A DNA stretch of 10,607 nucleotides, from assembly GCA_945910925.1 (NCBI GenBank), contig CAMDZX010000053.1, forward strand, positions 1 to 10,607. Reading direction: 5' to 3'. The stretch is from an uncultured bacterium. GTDB taxonomy: Bacteria > Cyanobacteriota > Vampirovibrionia > Gastranaerophilales > Gastranaerophilaceae. Shown piece after piece: positions 1-6,014 of the stretch. Both the position numbers and the translations under genes were made by a program. Positions within the stretch are counted from its first letter, which is position 1. Every line of letters starts with the position of its first letter. The notes beneath the pieces were generated by a model. It worked only from the letters and a program-made list of their open reading frames with translations, had not been told where the DNA came from and made no database searches.

Positions 1-53
1 TTAGAAATTGAAAGTAAAATAATATTTTGTTTTTTACATTAAGATACATTTCA

Positions 54-82
54 TTGAACCAATCTTATATTTAAGATATTCT
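54..82 (+). promoter_or_regulatory. Candidate sigma-70-type promoter of the min operon
   Basis: TTGAAC (54-59) and TATTCT (77-82) are separated by 17 bases, which predicts a transcript starting near 89 and a leader of about 26 bases before minC. A small perfect dyad, ATCTTA-TATT-TAAGAT (62-77), sits in the spacer and could be an operator. It is short, and chance is likely in AT-rich DNA. The hexamers are partial consensus matches read by eye. Confidence 0.4.
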
Positions 83-114
83 TTTAAATGTAATCAGTTA
101 GTGTGGGAAGTAAT

Positions 115-1197
115 ATGGAAAATTATACAGAAAACGAATTCACTATCGATTTAAGTGAAACTAAAAATACGGCGCAACTTGCAACAGAGCTTAGTTCAAT
201 ACTTGAATCAACGGAAACAAAAGGAAAATCAATATCTCTTAAATTGGGAGATTTGGATCTTAAACAATCTCAACTGCTCAGTATCAAAGCCTTGATTGAG
301 TCTATTGAATCTTCAATCACATCTATTGATACAGAGTCTGAAATGACTGAAGCATCTGCGGTAAGTTTGGGCATTGTTATAAAACCAAAACAGGAAAAAG
401 ACTCTGTCGAAATTCCGTTTAATGATTCGATTTCTGAACAAATAGAAAGTCTCAATGAAACATTTACATCTGTTAGTTCGCCTGAAAGTACGCCTGTGGA
501 AGAAAATTCTGAAATTCAAGCAGAAGAATTCCATACTGAACAAATTGTTTTAGAACCAACAGAAACAGTAGAAGAACCTCAACCGGAAAATATTGAAGGC
601 GGTATTCTTTCTAATCCTGAGGTTCAGGCTGCTTTGGATAAAGTGTTGGGTATAAATACAGAAGAACACAAAGATAATGTTGTAAAAACAAATATTGAGC
701 TTGTTGAACCAAGAAAATTCGAGTTTGATTTTGAAACAACAGAAACCAAGGAAAGAAGTTCTGAAGGGAAATACGTTCTTCTTGATACGGAAGGTATCAC
801 TCCTGATGATTTTGAAGAAAAATCGGAAAACACAGCGGAGCTTCCTACGCTATATTTGACTCAAACACTTCGTTCGGGACAAACAGTAACCTATGAAGGA
901 AATATTTTTATCGTAGGTGATACACATCCGGGCAGTGAAGTTATCGCAAAGGGTGATATTACGGTTTGGGGTATCTTGGGCGGTATTGCTCATGCCGGTT
1001 CGGAAGGTAACGTAGAGGCAAAAGTCAGAGCGTTAAAACTTAATCCTATCCAATTAAGAATAGCAGGACTTTATTCTCGCAGAAACGATACCGTAAATGT
1101 TCCGTATATTCAAAGAACTAACGAATTTACACCTGAGGAAGCTAGAATTAACAATAAACAAATAGTAGTTTATAAAACATTAAGGAGAGAAGATTAA
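115..1197 (+). CDS. minC: Septum site-determining protein MinC
   Basis: This is the FtsZ-polymerisation inhibitor of the Min system, brought to the membrane by MinD. The C-terminal domain (about residues 246-325) carries the hallmark RSGQ motif (253-256) and the glycine-spaced beta-helix pattern ending in QLRIAGLYSRR, the surface through which MinC binds MinD. Residues 8-90 look like a divergent MinC N-terminal domain, the part that acts on FtsZ. Between them, about residues 92-245 form a long Glu/Ser/Thr-rich acidic linker, so the 360-residue protein is much longer than E. coli MinC (about 230). I chose ATG 115 because GGGAAG (105-110) lies just upstream. An in-frame GTG at 103 would add four residues but would place that site inside the gene. 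It is first in minCDE; its TAA shares one base with the minD ATG, implying translational coupling. Confidence 0.93.
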   Translation: MENYTENEFTIDLSETKNTAQLATELSSILESTETKGKSISLKLGDLDLKQSQLLSIKALIESIESSITSIDTESEMTEASAVSLGIVIKPKQEKDSVEIPFNDSISEQIESLNETFTSVSSPESTPVEENSEIQAEEFHTEQIVLEPTETVEEPQPENIEGGILSNPEVQAALDKVLGINTEEHKDNVVKTNIELVEPRKFEFDFETTETKERSSEGKYVLLDTEGITPDDFEEKSENTAELPTLYLTQTLRSGQTVTYEGNIFIVGDTHPGSEVIAKGDITVWGILGGIAHAGSEGNVEAKVRALKLNPIQLRIAGLYSRRNDTVNVPYIQRTNEFTPEEARINNKQIVVYKTLRRED

Positions 1198-2009
1198 TGA
1201 CTGGTCGAGTAATAGTAATAACATCCGGTAAAGGCGGTGTAGGTAAGACAACAACAAGCGCAAATATCGGTACTGCATTGGCAAAAGCCGGAAACAAAGT
1301 TGTATTGATTGATACGGATATCGGACTTAGAAACCTTGATTTGCTTTTAGGACTTGAAAACAGAATTGTATACACAATTGTTGATGTCGTTGAAGAAAGA
1401 TGCAAACTTAAACAAGCATTGGTTAAGGACAAGAAAAATCCGAATCTTGCATTATTGGCTGCTGCGCAAACCAGAGATAAAACTTCTGTCTCTCAAGAAC
1501 AATTAAAAGATATATGCGAAAAATTAAAAAAGAAATACGATTTTATTCTTGTTGACTGCCCTGCAGGTATTGAACAAGGGTTCCAAAACGCTGTTGCCGG
1601 TGCATCCGAAGCAATTGTTGTTACAACTCCGGAAATGTCTGCAGTTAGAGATGCTGACAGAATTATCGGTCTTTTAGAAGCAAAAGAAGAAATCGAAAGC
1701 TACAAACTTCTACTCAACAGAGTTCGTCCTAATTTGATTGACTCAAACGATATGATGAGCGTTGATGATGTTGTTGAAATTCTTTCTTGTGAATTGATTG
1801 GTGTTATACCTGAAGATACAGGAATTATTACCTCAACAAACAAGGGTGAACCAATTGTTAACGATGAGGACTCTATGGCAGGTAAAGCATATAGAAACGT
1901 TGCAAAACGTATTATGGGTGAAGATGTTGAGTTTCTTGACCTCAGAGAACCTAAAGGGTTTGTTGAAAAATTAAAAAACTTTTTCTCAAGTCTGAAAGGT
2001 AAGGTGTAG
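1197..2009 (+). CDS. minD: Septum site-determining protein MinD, membrane ATPase
   Basis: MinD is a P-loop ATPase of the ParA/MinD family. It dimerises on ATP, binds the inner membrane, recruits MinC, and is released when MinE stimulates hydrolysis. The deviant Walker A motif GKGGVGKTT is at residues 11-19, with signature lysine K12 and P-loop K17. The DTDIGLRNLD segment (39-48) is the family's switch I region, and FILVDCPAGIE (116-126) is the Walker B/switch II strand. The last 17 residues (about 254-270, with GFVEKLKNFFSSLK) form an amphipathic, Phe/Lys-rich helix, the expected membrane-targeting sequence. The 270-residue length is normal. The start is supported by AGGAGA at 1183-1188 and the one-base overlap with minC. 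minE follows one base after the stop codon. Confidence 0.97.
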   Translation: MTGRVIVITSGKGGVGKTTTSANIGTALAKAGNKVVLIDTDIGLRNLDLLLGLENRIVYTIVDVVEERCKLKQALVKDKKNPNLALLAAAQTRDKTSVSQEQLKDICEKLKKKYDFILVDCPAGIEQGFQNAVAGASEAIVVTTPEMSAVRDADRIIGLLEAKEEIESYKLLLNRVRPNLIDSNDMMSVDDVVEILSCELIGVIPEDTGIITSTNKGEPIVNDEDSMAGKAYRNVAKRIMGEDVEFLDLREPKGFVEKLKNFFSSLKGKV

Positions 2010-2010
2010 A

Positions 2011-2547
2011 ATGAAAGGTCTTTTTGCTAATTTATATAATGAAGTCTTAAAGTTCTTTCATCAAGCAGAAACAAAACACGGAGAGTCTGCAAAAGATGTT
2101 GCTTGTAACAGGTTAAAACTTGTCTTGATGCAAGACAGAACAAACCTTTCTCCTGCGATTATGGACAGAATGAGAAATGAACTTATAGATTTATTATCCA
2201 AATATTTGGAATTGGATAGAGAACTTCTTGATTTGAACTTTGAACAAGAGGATGAGCAGATGGCATTAATGCTTTCTATTCCTGTTATAAGAGCAAAAGA
2301 TGAAGAAGAAATTCTTGAATTACTCCGTCAAGAAGATGAGGAAGCAGGGGTAAATGAGGATATAGATGAAACTGCAGATGAAGATATTGATGATGCTTCC
2401 GAAGATGATGACGATGAAAACTCTGATGAAGTAACGGAAGTTCAAGAAGAAGATGATGATGAATCCGATGAAGAAGGTGAAGAATCGGAAACTGAGGCGG
2501 ATAAATCTGATACCGAATTGTCAGAGTCTGATGAAGATAAAGAATAA
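2011..2547 (+). CDS. minE: Cell division topological specificity factor MinE with a long acidic tail
   Basis: MinE stimulates the MinD ATPase and restricts the MinCD inhibitor to the poles. Residues 1-95 are a recognisable MinE. An N-terminal amphipathic segment (1-18) is followed by the MinD-contact region (27-46, with RLKLVLMQDR) and then the dimerisation domain (about 47-94, ending in LSIPVIR). The typical family length is 85-105 residues, but this one has 178. Residues about 97-178 are nearly all Asp, Glu, Ser and Thr, with no recognisable fold, encoded by runs of GAT and GAA. The reading frame is open and continuous from the core into the tail, with no sign of a frameshift. It starts one base after the minD stop and shares that transcript; a purine-rich GGTAAGG stretch overlapping the end of minD can serve as ribosome binding site. 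The terminator at 2562-2597 ends the operon. Confidence 0.93.
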   Translation: MKGLFANLYNEVLKFFHQAETKHGESAKDVACNRLKLVLMQDRTNLSPAIMDRMRNELIDLLSKYLELDRELLDLNFEQEDEQMALMLSIPVIRAKDEEEILELLRQEDEEAGVNEDIDETADEDIDDASEDDDDENSDEVTEVQEEDDDESDEEGEESETEADKSDTELSESDEDKE

Positions 2548-2561
2548 TTAACAATAAAAGC

Positions 2562-2597
2562 AAAAAGTAGGATGTCCAAAAGACATCCTACTTTTTT
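2562..2597. terminator. Bidirectional intrinsic terminator between minE and the convergent exported-protein gene
   Basis: A perfect 15-bp stem pairs AAAAAGTAGGATGTC (2562-2576) with GACATCCTACTTTTT (2582-2596) around the 5-base loop CAAAA. The T run 2592-2597 serves the plus strand, and the A run 2562-2566 reads as U on the minus strand, so it can stop both minE and the gene at 2618-3766. Confidence 0.92.
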
Positions 2598-2617
2598 ATT
2601 ACAATAAAAAAGTATTT

Positions 2618-3766
2618 TTACATATCAAACGGGGATTTATCCTTGTAATAGTTTGTATTTCTTTTCTTTATCTTATTATTCTTTTTCTTAACTTTATCGG
2701 ACACGTTTTTGTATGCGTTATCAAGAGATATTTTTGCAACAGGCTTCTTGGTTAATCGGTCATAAAATGTAAGCCAATATGAATCGTTTACATTATTAAC
2801 CGAAAACGATATTTTTCCTGCAAGTCTGTCGCCCGGTTTTATTTGAGAAAACATTAATCTTGTATCTCCAAATACGGATGGATTAAACACTTGTCCCAAA
2901 TCATTCACAAGAGTAACATCCATGCCGGAAAATACGGTTGTTGACATATTTGATATAGACATTGAAAGTGTAATCGTATTAAGCTCTCCAAAAGGATCTT
3001 TTTCGTATATTATATTTGCAATACGAACGGTCAAACCGGGGAAATCCAATTCCTCTTGTTTTAGGGCTGATTCTTTATATACAGGTAGTGATACGGAAGA
3101 AGATACTTTAACCCTTATTTCATCGCCCGGGGCAATCAAGACATCCTTCCCTTTTCTGTATAATGACATTGCAAGTCCTACGGTTCCGCCTAATGCAGCA
3201 CCGCCTGCAACGGTATATCCGTTTGAAAGAATAGCAGCTTCTATTCCTAATGCGCTTAATGCTGTGTATCCGCCAATAACTCCGCCTGCTGCGGTATAAC
3301 CTAAATCTGTCGCAACAATCTTACCTGCGGCTTTTAAAGGATGCATCTTGGTTGAAACATTCCCTTCTATCGGGATTTGTCTGCCGTCAGGTGTTATTAA
3401 ATAATCAAATTTTAAACTTATATACCCGTCACGTCCCAAACGTTTTGCTTCGGAGGACTGACTAATTATACCATGTGCGATTGTTCCTTTTGGAATAACC
3501 ACACCCTTATCACCCATAACATCATTTGTTACTTTTGCAAAAAACTCATCACCTTCAAATGAATAACTGCCGTCTATAACTTGGGAAACCGTCATTTTGA
3601 TAATATCATGTTTATCAAGCGTTTCTATTTTCCCCGTAAATAACTCGCTTTGCTCCTGTTGTTGTTCATCCTTTACCGCATGCCCCTGAAACACATCCTC
3701 TGCATAGCAGGATAATTGTGCAAACAGTAATGTTGTTATTAAGAAATGTACTACACCTTTTTTCAT
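2618..3766 (-). CDS. Exported protein with VirB10/TrbI-like domain and C-terminal beta domain, function unknown
   Basis: This encodes a 382-residue exported protein. Residues 1-22 are a signal peptide (MKK, then a hydrophobic core) with likely cleavage after CYA. The Cys at 20 is not in a good lipobox. Residues about 57-145 show the order seen in VirB10/TrbI proteins of secretion channels: a region giving FAKVTNDVMGDKGVVIPKGT (about 76-95), then a GRDGYISLKFDYLITPDGR-type strand pair (111-129). Residues 145-205 are rich in Gly and Ala with small-residue spacing, and APGDEIRVKV (212-221) closes that part. Residues 243-350 resemble a DUF4352-type immunoglobulin-like domain. The tail is Lys/Asn-rich. 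An ATG at 3835 would add 23 residues before the signal peptide, so 3766 is preferred. No other type IV secretion genes are present, so a cell-envelope role is only inferred; no gene name is justified. Confidence 0.7.
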   Translation of the reverse strand: MKKGVVHFLITTLLFAQLSCYAEDVFQGHAVKDEQQQEQSELFTGKIETLDKHDIIKMTVSQVIDGSYSFEGDEFFAKVTNDVMGDKGVVIPKGTIAHGIISQSSEAKRLGRDGYISLKFDYLITPDGRQIPIEGNVSTKMHPLKAAGKIVATDLGYTAAGGVIGGYTALSALGIEAAILSNGYTVAGGAALGGTVGLAMSLYRKGKDVLIAPGDEIRVKVSSSVSLPVYKESALKQEELDFPGLTVRIANIIYEKDPFGELNTITLSMSISNMSTTVFSGMDVTLVNDLGQVFNPSVFGDTRLMFSQIKPGDRLAGKISFSVNNVNDSYWLTFYDRLTKKPVAKISLDNAYKNVSDKVKKKNNKIKKRNTNYYKDKSPFDM

Positions 3767-3772
3767 ACAATT

Positions 3773-3801
3773 ATTATACCTATTACATAAAAAACTTTCC
3801 A
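3773..3801 (-). promoter_or_regulatory. Candidate promoter of the exported-protein gene, predicting a leaderless mRNA
   Basis: On the minus strand a perfect TATAAT (3778-3773) lies 17 bases after TGGAAA (3801-3796). The -10 box ends 6 bases before the ATG at 3766, so transcription should begin on or within a base or two of the start codon. No ribosome binding site is visible in the usual window, although a lone AGG lies farther upstream. Confidence 0.5.
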
Positions 3802-3816
3802 CATTTTTACAAGCAA

Positions 3817-3845
3817 TTGTATTGTGTAAAAACATGTGTTATTAT
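3817..3845 (+). promoter_or_regulatory. Candidate promoter of the small membrane protein gene
   Basis: TTGTAT (3817-3822), a 17-base spacer and TATTAT (3840-3845) form a good sigma-70-type promoter. Transcription would start near 3852, just before the AAGGA ribosome binding site (3854-3858). It fires back-to-back with the minus-strand promoter at 3773-3801; the two -35 boxes are only 15 bases apart. Confidence 0.5.
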
Positions 3846-3869
3846 GTATATATAAGGATTATTTACCCT

Positions 3870-4145
3870 ATGAATAGAAATCAATTACAAAATAAACCAT
3901 TCGACTTAAAAAAATATGAAGAAAATGACAGTGCATGGGATTCATTTATTGAAATTGTTACTGCGGGTATAAAAGTTGGTGTTTTCTGCATTTGTATATA
4001 TATATTAAAAGAAGTATTTATGCTTGCAAATGATTTATTTTTTGTCGTCCGAACTCAAAACTTAGATATTATAATGCTTGAGATAATACCGTTTTTGATA
4101 TTGGTATCTCTTGCCGGGGCAGCATTATGGATTATGGCGCACTAA
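3870..4145 (+). CDS. Small membrane protein, function unknown
   Basis: This encodes a 91-residue protein that I do not recognise. The first 30 residues are polar and charged (Asn, Gln, Lys, Asp, Glu) and lack a signal peptide. Two hydrophobic stretches follow, about residues 32-54 (rich in Val, Ile, Cys, Leu) and 66-90 (EIIPFLILVSLAGAALWIM), which suggests two membrane helices. The ATG at 3870 is preferred over one at 3822, because the earlier codon lies upstream of the predicted transcription start and AAGGA at 3854-3858 serves 3870. The spacing of 11 bases is a little long. The stop codon overlaps the stop of the convergent comF-like gene in a 4-base overlap, leaving no room for a separate terminator. 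Nothing around it indicates a role. Confidence 0.6.
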   Translation: MNRNQLQNKPFDLKKYEENDSAWDSFIEIVTAGIKVGVFCICIYILKEVFMLANDLFFVVRTQNLDIIMLEIIPFLILVSLAGAALWIMAH

Positions 4146-4786
4146 CTGTGCGGACTTGTTGTTGCAAAACATTTTATATTGTTTATCCCGTTTTTATGAA
4201 GTTCGTTTATCATTGATTCAAAAGTGGCACCTGATGTACAAATATCATCAATTAACAGTATCGGATATGGTAAGAGGTTTGTCGTATCTACCTCAAACGC
4301 ATTTTCTAAATTTTCTAAACGTTCTTTTTTAGTCAATTTATATTGTGGTTTTGTATGTTTTATTCTTTTGATAAGTTTGAAATTGGGCTGAAATCCTGTA
4401 AGTTTACAAAATTCTTCCGCAACAAGCTCCATGTGATTGTAGTGACGTTGTTTTTGACGTTTTTTATGTAAAGGCACAGGAACAACCTGAAAGGTTTCTC
4501 TAATATCAAGAGTTTGAAAATATTCATACATAAATTTTGCCTGATAGTATGCCAAATCTCTTTTTTTATGATATTTTAAGCCACGTATTATTTTTTGTAA
4601 GTTTTTTTCATACATACCTGCAATATATACATCCGTGCCATTCAATATTCTTGCAACTTGTGGGGGATTAAATTCCAATTCGTTATAACAATGTGAACAA
4701 AGTGGTACTGCCTCTCGTGAAGAAGAACAACAATAACACTTTTTCTTATATATCCAATCCAATAAAGAACATAAAAAGTTTTTCAT
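4142..4786 (-). CDS. ComF-family phosphoribosyltransferase-like protein
   Basis: ComF-family proteins (ComF/GntX/amidophosphoribosyltransferase-like) are linked to DNA uptake or the use of imported DNA in competent bacteria, but the catalytic reaction is not settled. Cysteines 17, 20, 30 and 33 form the N-terminal zinc-ribbon pair CxxC...CxxC. The segment VVPVPLHKKRQKQRHYNHMEL (101-121) matches the conserved central block, with RHYNH replacing the more usual RGFNQ. PILLIDDICTSGAT (175-188) is the PRPP-binding motif of type I phosphoribosyltransferases. The length of 214 is typical. No other competence genes are in the window, so natural transformation cannot be claimed from this alone. No ribosome binding site precedes the ATG; see the promoter at 4793-4821. 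The orthologous name comF is plausible but not assigned. Confidence 0.88.
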   Translation of the reverse strand: MKNFLCSLLDWIYKKKCYCCSSSREAVPLCSHCYNELEFNPPQVARILNGTDVYIAGMYEKNLQKIIRGLKYHKKRDLAYYQAKFMYEYFQTLDIRETFQVVPVPLHKKRQKQRHYNHMELVAEEFCKLTGFQPNFKLIKRIKHTKPQYKLTKKERLENLENAFEVDTTNLLPYPILLIDDICTSGATFESMINELHKNGINNIKCFATTSPHS

Positions 4787-4792
4787 GGTTAA

Positions 4793-4821
4793 AATATAAA
4801 CTAAAAAAGTATATGATACAA
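4793..4821 (-). promoter_or_regulatory. Candidate promoter of the comF-like gene, predicting a leaderless mRNA
   Basis: On the minus strand TTGTAT (4821-4816) and TATATT (4798-4793) are 17 bases apart. The -10 box ends 6 bases before the ATG at 4786, so the transcript would start at or next to the start codon. No Shine-Dalgarno-like sequence is present between the box and the ATG. This matches the arrangement at 3773-3801. Confidence 0.5.
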
Positions 4822-4861
4822 TACAAATTTAAAATAAAAAAGAAAGAATAATTCTCTATTG

Positions 4862-4888
4862 TTTTAACTATGTGTGTAATAGTTAAAA
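4862..4888. promoter_or_regulatory. Perfect inverted repeat, candidate operator upstream of the secreted protease gene
   Basis: TTTTAACTAT (4862-4871) and ATAGTTAAAA (4879-4888) are exact 10-base inverted copies around GTGTGTA. A possible promoter, TTGTTT (4859-4864) with TAAAAT (4884-4889) and a long 19-base spacer, overlaps it almost completely, so a bound dimeric regulator would block or remodel that promoter. The dyad has no U tract and sits before a gene, so it is not a terminator. No regulator gene is identified. Confidence 0.4.
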
Positions 4889-4927
4889 TTTATGGATTAT
4901 CAAAAAATATTCTTGGAGGATTATATT

Positions 4928-5584
4928 ATGTTAAAAAAAACTCTTGCGGTAGTATTGTTATTTTTCGGACTTACCTCTGCGGGGTTTTGTTATGACAGAG
5001 ATGAGATGGTAAACATTAATGTGTATGAAAAAATTAATCCTGCAATCGTAGCAATTGATGCAAAGATTCCGACCGGAGTTTCAAGCGGTTCGGGGTGTAT
5101 AATTAATAAAAACGGTACAATTCTTACAAGTTCTCATGTGATTGATAAGAGTAATAATATTGAAGTAACCGTTGCAAACGGGGAAAAATATGATGCATTA
5201 ATTCTTGATAAAAGAGATTTTAAAACAGGCTTTGCTTGTGAAGATCTTGCATTAATAAAAATCACACCTAAGCATCCTTTAAAAACCGTAAAGTTGGGAG
5301 ATTCTTCAAATATAAAAGTAGGACAAAAAGTTTTGGCAATAGGGAATCCGTTTGGTTTTCAAGGGACTTTGACTCAAGGAATTGTTTCAAGAATAGATTA
5401 CAAAAAGAATAAAATCCAAACAGATGCTGCAATCAATCCGGGTTCATCAGGCGGACCTTTAGTAAATACAACGGGAGAAGTTATAGGTATAAATCAGGCA
5501 ATATATAATCCTGATGATAACGTTTCAAATATAGGTATAGGTTTTGCCATTCCGATAAACGAGGCAAAAAAGTTGATTCCGTAA
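4928..5584 (+). CDS. Secreted trypsin-like serine protease, HtrA/Deg type without a PDZ domain
   Basis: This encodes a 218-residue exported chymotrypsin-fold (S1C) protease. Residues 1-22 are a signal peptide (MLKK, hydrophobic core, about GFCYD). The catalytic triad is visible: His70 in LTSSHVID, Asp107 in EDLALIKI and Ser174 in NPGSSGGPLV. The oxyanion-loop context AIGNPFG (137-143) and the C-terminal IGFAIPINEAKKL strand are also those of HtrA/HhoA proteins. HtrA family members normally continue into one or two PDZ domains; this one ends with the protease domain, and the following 130 bases contain no PDZ-like coding sequence. It probably acts in the periplasm or outside the cell on misfolded proteins, an inference from the family. 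The start at 4928 is set by GGAGGA (4915-4920) with 7-base spacing; an ATG at 4892 would put 12 residues before the signal peptide. Confidence 0.9.
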   Translation: MLKKTLAVVLLFFGLTSAGFCYDRDEMVNINVYEKINPAIVAIDAKIPTGVSSGSGCIINKNGTILTSSHVIDKSNNIEVTVANGEKYDALILDKRDFKTGFACEDLALIKITPKHPLKTVKLGDSSNIKVGQKVLAIGNPFGFQGTLTQGIVSRIDYKKNKIQTDAAINPGSSGGPLVNTTGEVIGINQAIYNPDDNVSNIGIGFAIPINEAKKLIP

Positions 5585-5684
5585 ATTTTATAATTTTATT
5601 TAATGTAAACAATTGTAAAAAATATTTGTAATATGCGCAAAAAGTTCAAAAAAAAAATCTTTATATATAGGAAAGCGTGTGTAG

Positions 5685-5693
5685 TGTTACTAT
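5685..5693 (+). promoter_or_regulatory. Candidate extended -10 promoter of the 94-residue protein gene
   Basis: TGT followed by TACTAT (5688-5693) forms an extended -10 element. No good -35 hexamer lies at the normal distance. Transcription would start near 5700, leaving a very short leader that begins just before the AAGGAGGT ribosome binding site. A TATATA at 5663-5668 is an alternative -10. Confidence 0.33.
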
Positions 5694-5715
5694 TTTACCC
5701 CTAAGGAGGTCGTGT

Positions 5716-6000
5716 ATGGCTGAAACTGCAGGAAGTATGGGAATGATTGGATTTCGTGGAAATCCGGGAATCAACCCAAATGTACCTTCCGTACGTGGCG
5801 GAGTAGTGGATGATTTGGCATCTGCCTATGAAAAACGTCAGATTGTTAAACAGGAATTACGTCGTCAAGAACTGGAAGAAAAAGGTGAAAGAGGCGAACT
5901 AAACAATCGAGAAGCAATGGAATTAGCTGCTTACAATGTCGAAAATGCTCTCGAAAAAATCGCAAAATTAGGTTCGTCTACTGTTTGCTACATGGCATAA
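5716..6000 (+). CDS. Uncharacterised 94-residue protein, probably strongly expressed
   Basis: I do not recognise this protein. Residues 1-35 are rich in Gly, Met, Pro and Asn (for example GFRGNPGINPNVPSVRGG at 11-28) and look flexible. Residues about 31-85 are strongly charged and probably helical, with dense Lys/Arg/Glu/Gln (EKRQIVKQELRRQELEEKGER). The C-terminus is SSTVCYMA, with the only Cys four residues from the end. There is no signal peptide or membrane segment. The ribosome binding site AAGGAGGT (5703-5710) is a full anti-Shine-Dalgarno complement at 5-base spacing. Together with the very strong terminator at 6015-6049, it points to an abundant product from a one-gene transcript. An ATG at 5677 would lie upstream of this site and is unlikely. 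It faces the convergent radical SAM gene; whether they interact is unknown. Confidence 0.75.
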   Translation: MAETAGSMGMIGFRGNPGINPNVPSVRGGVVDDLASAYEKRQIVKQELRRQELEEKGERGELNNREAMELAAYNVENALEKIAKLGSSTVCYMA

Positions 6001-6014
6001 GCTTAACTCAACGC

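Noticed and set aside
103..114. GTG start for minC, four codons upstream of the ATG
   Set aside because: The ATG at 115 has GGGAAG directly upstream; the GTG start would overlap that site and has no ribosome binding site of its own.
1148..1432. Minus-strand open frame opposite minD
   Set aside because: It runs entirely antisense to a certain gene and has no recognisable domain.
2399..2540. GAT/GAA-rich stretch considered as a tandem repeat or CRISPR-like array
   Set aside because: There is no fixed repeat unit or spacer pattern; it is codon-level low complexity in an open frame.
2285..2563. Minus-strand open frame of 92 residues opposite the minE tail, rich in Leu and His
   Set aside because: It is the mirror of the GAT/GAA repeats that encode the acidic tail; the composition is an artefact and no ribosome binding site or family match is visible.
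2922..3299. Plus-strand open frame of 125 residues opposite the exported-protein gene
   Set aside because: It lies inside a gene with a signal peptide and domain signatures, and its own translation is Pro/Ser/Ala-rich without motifs.
3767..3835. Upstream ATG adding 23 residues to the exported protein
   Set aside because: The extension would place polar residues in front of a typical MKK signal peptide, and the only good -10 box lies downstream of that ATG.
5585..5715. Search of the protease-downstream gap for a PDZ remnant, tRNA or terminator
   Set aside because: It is AT-rich with stops in all frames, no cloverleaf and no convincing hairpin; only the promoter and ribosome binding site of the next gene are supported.
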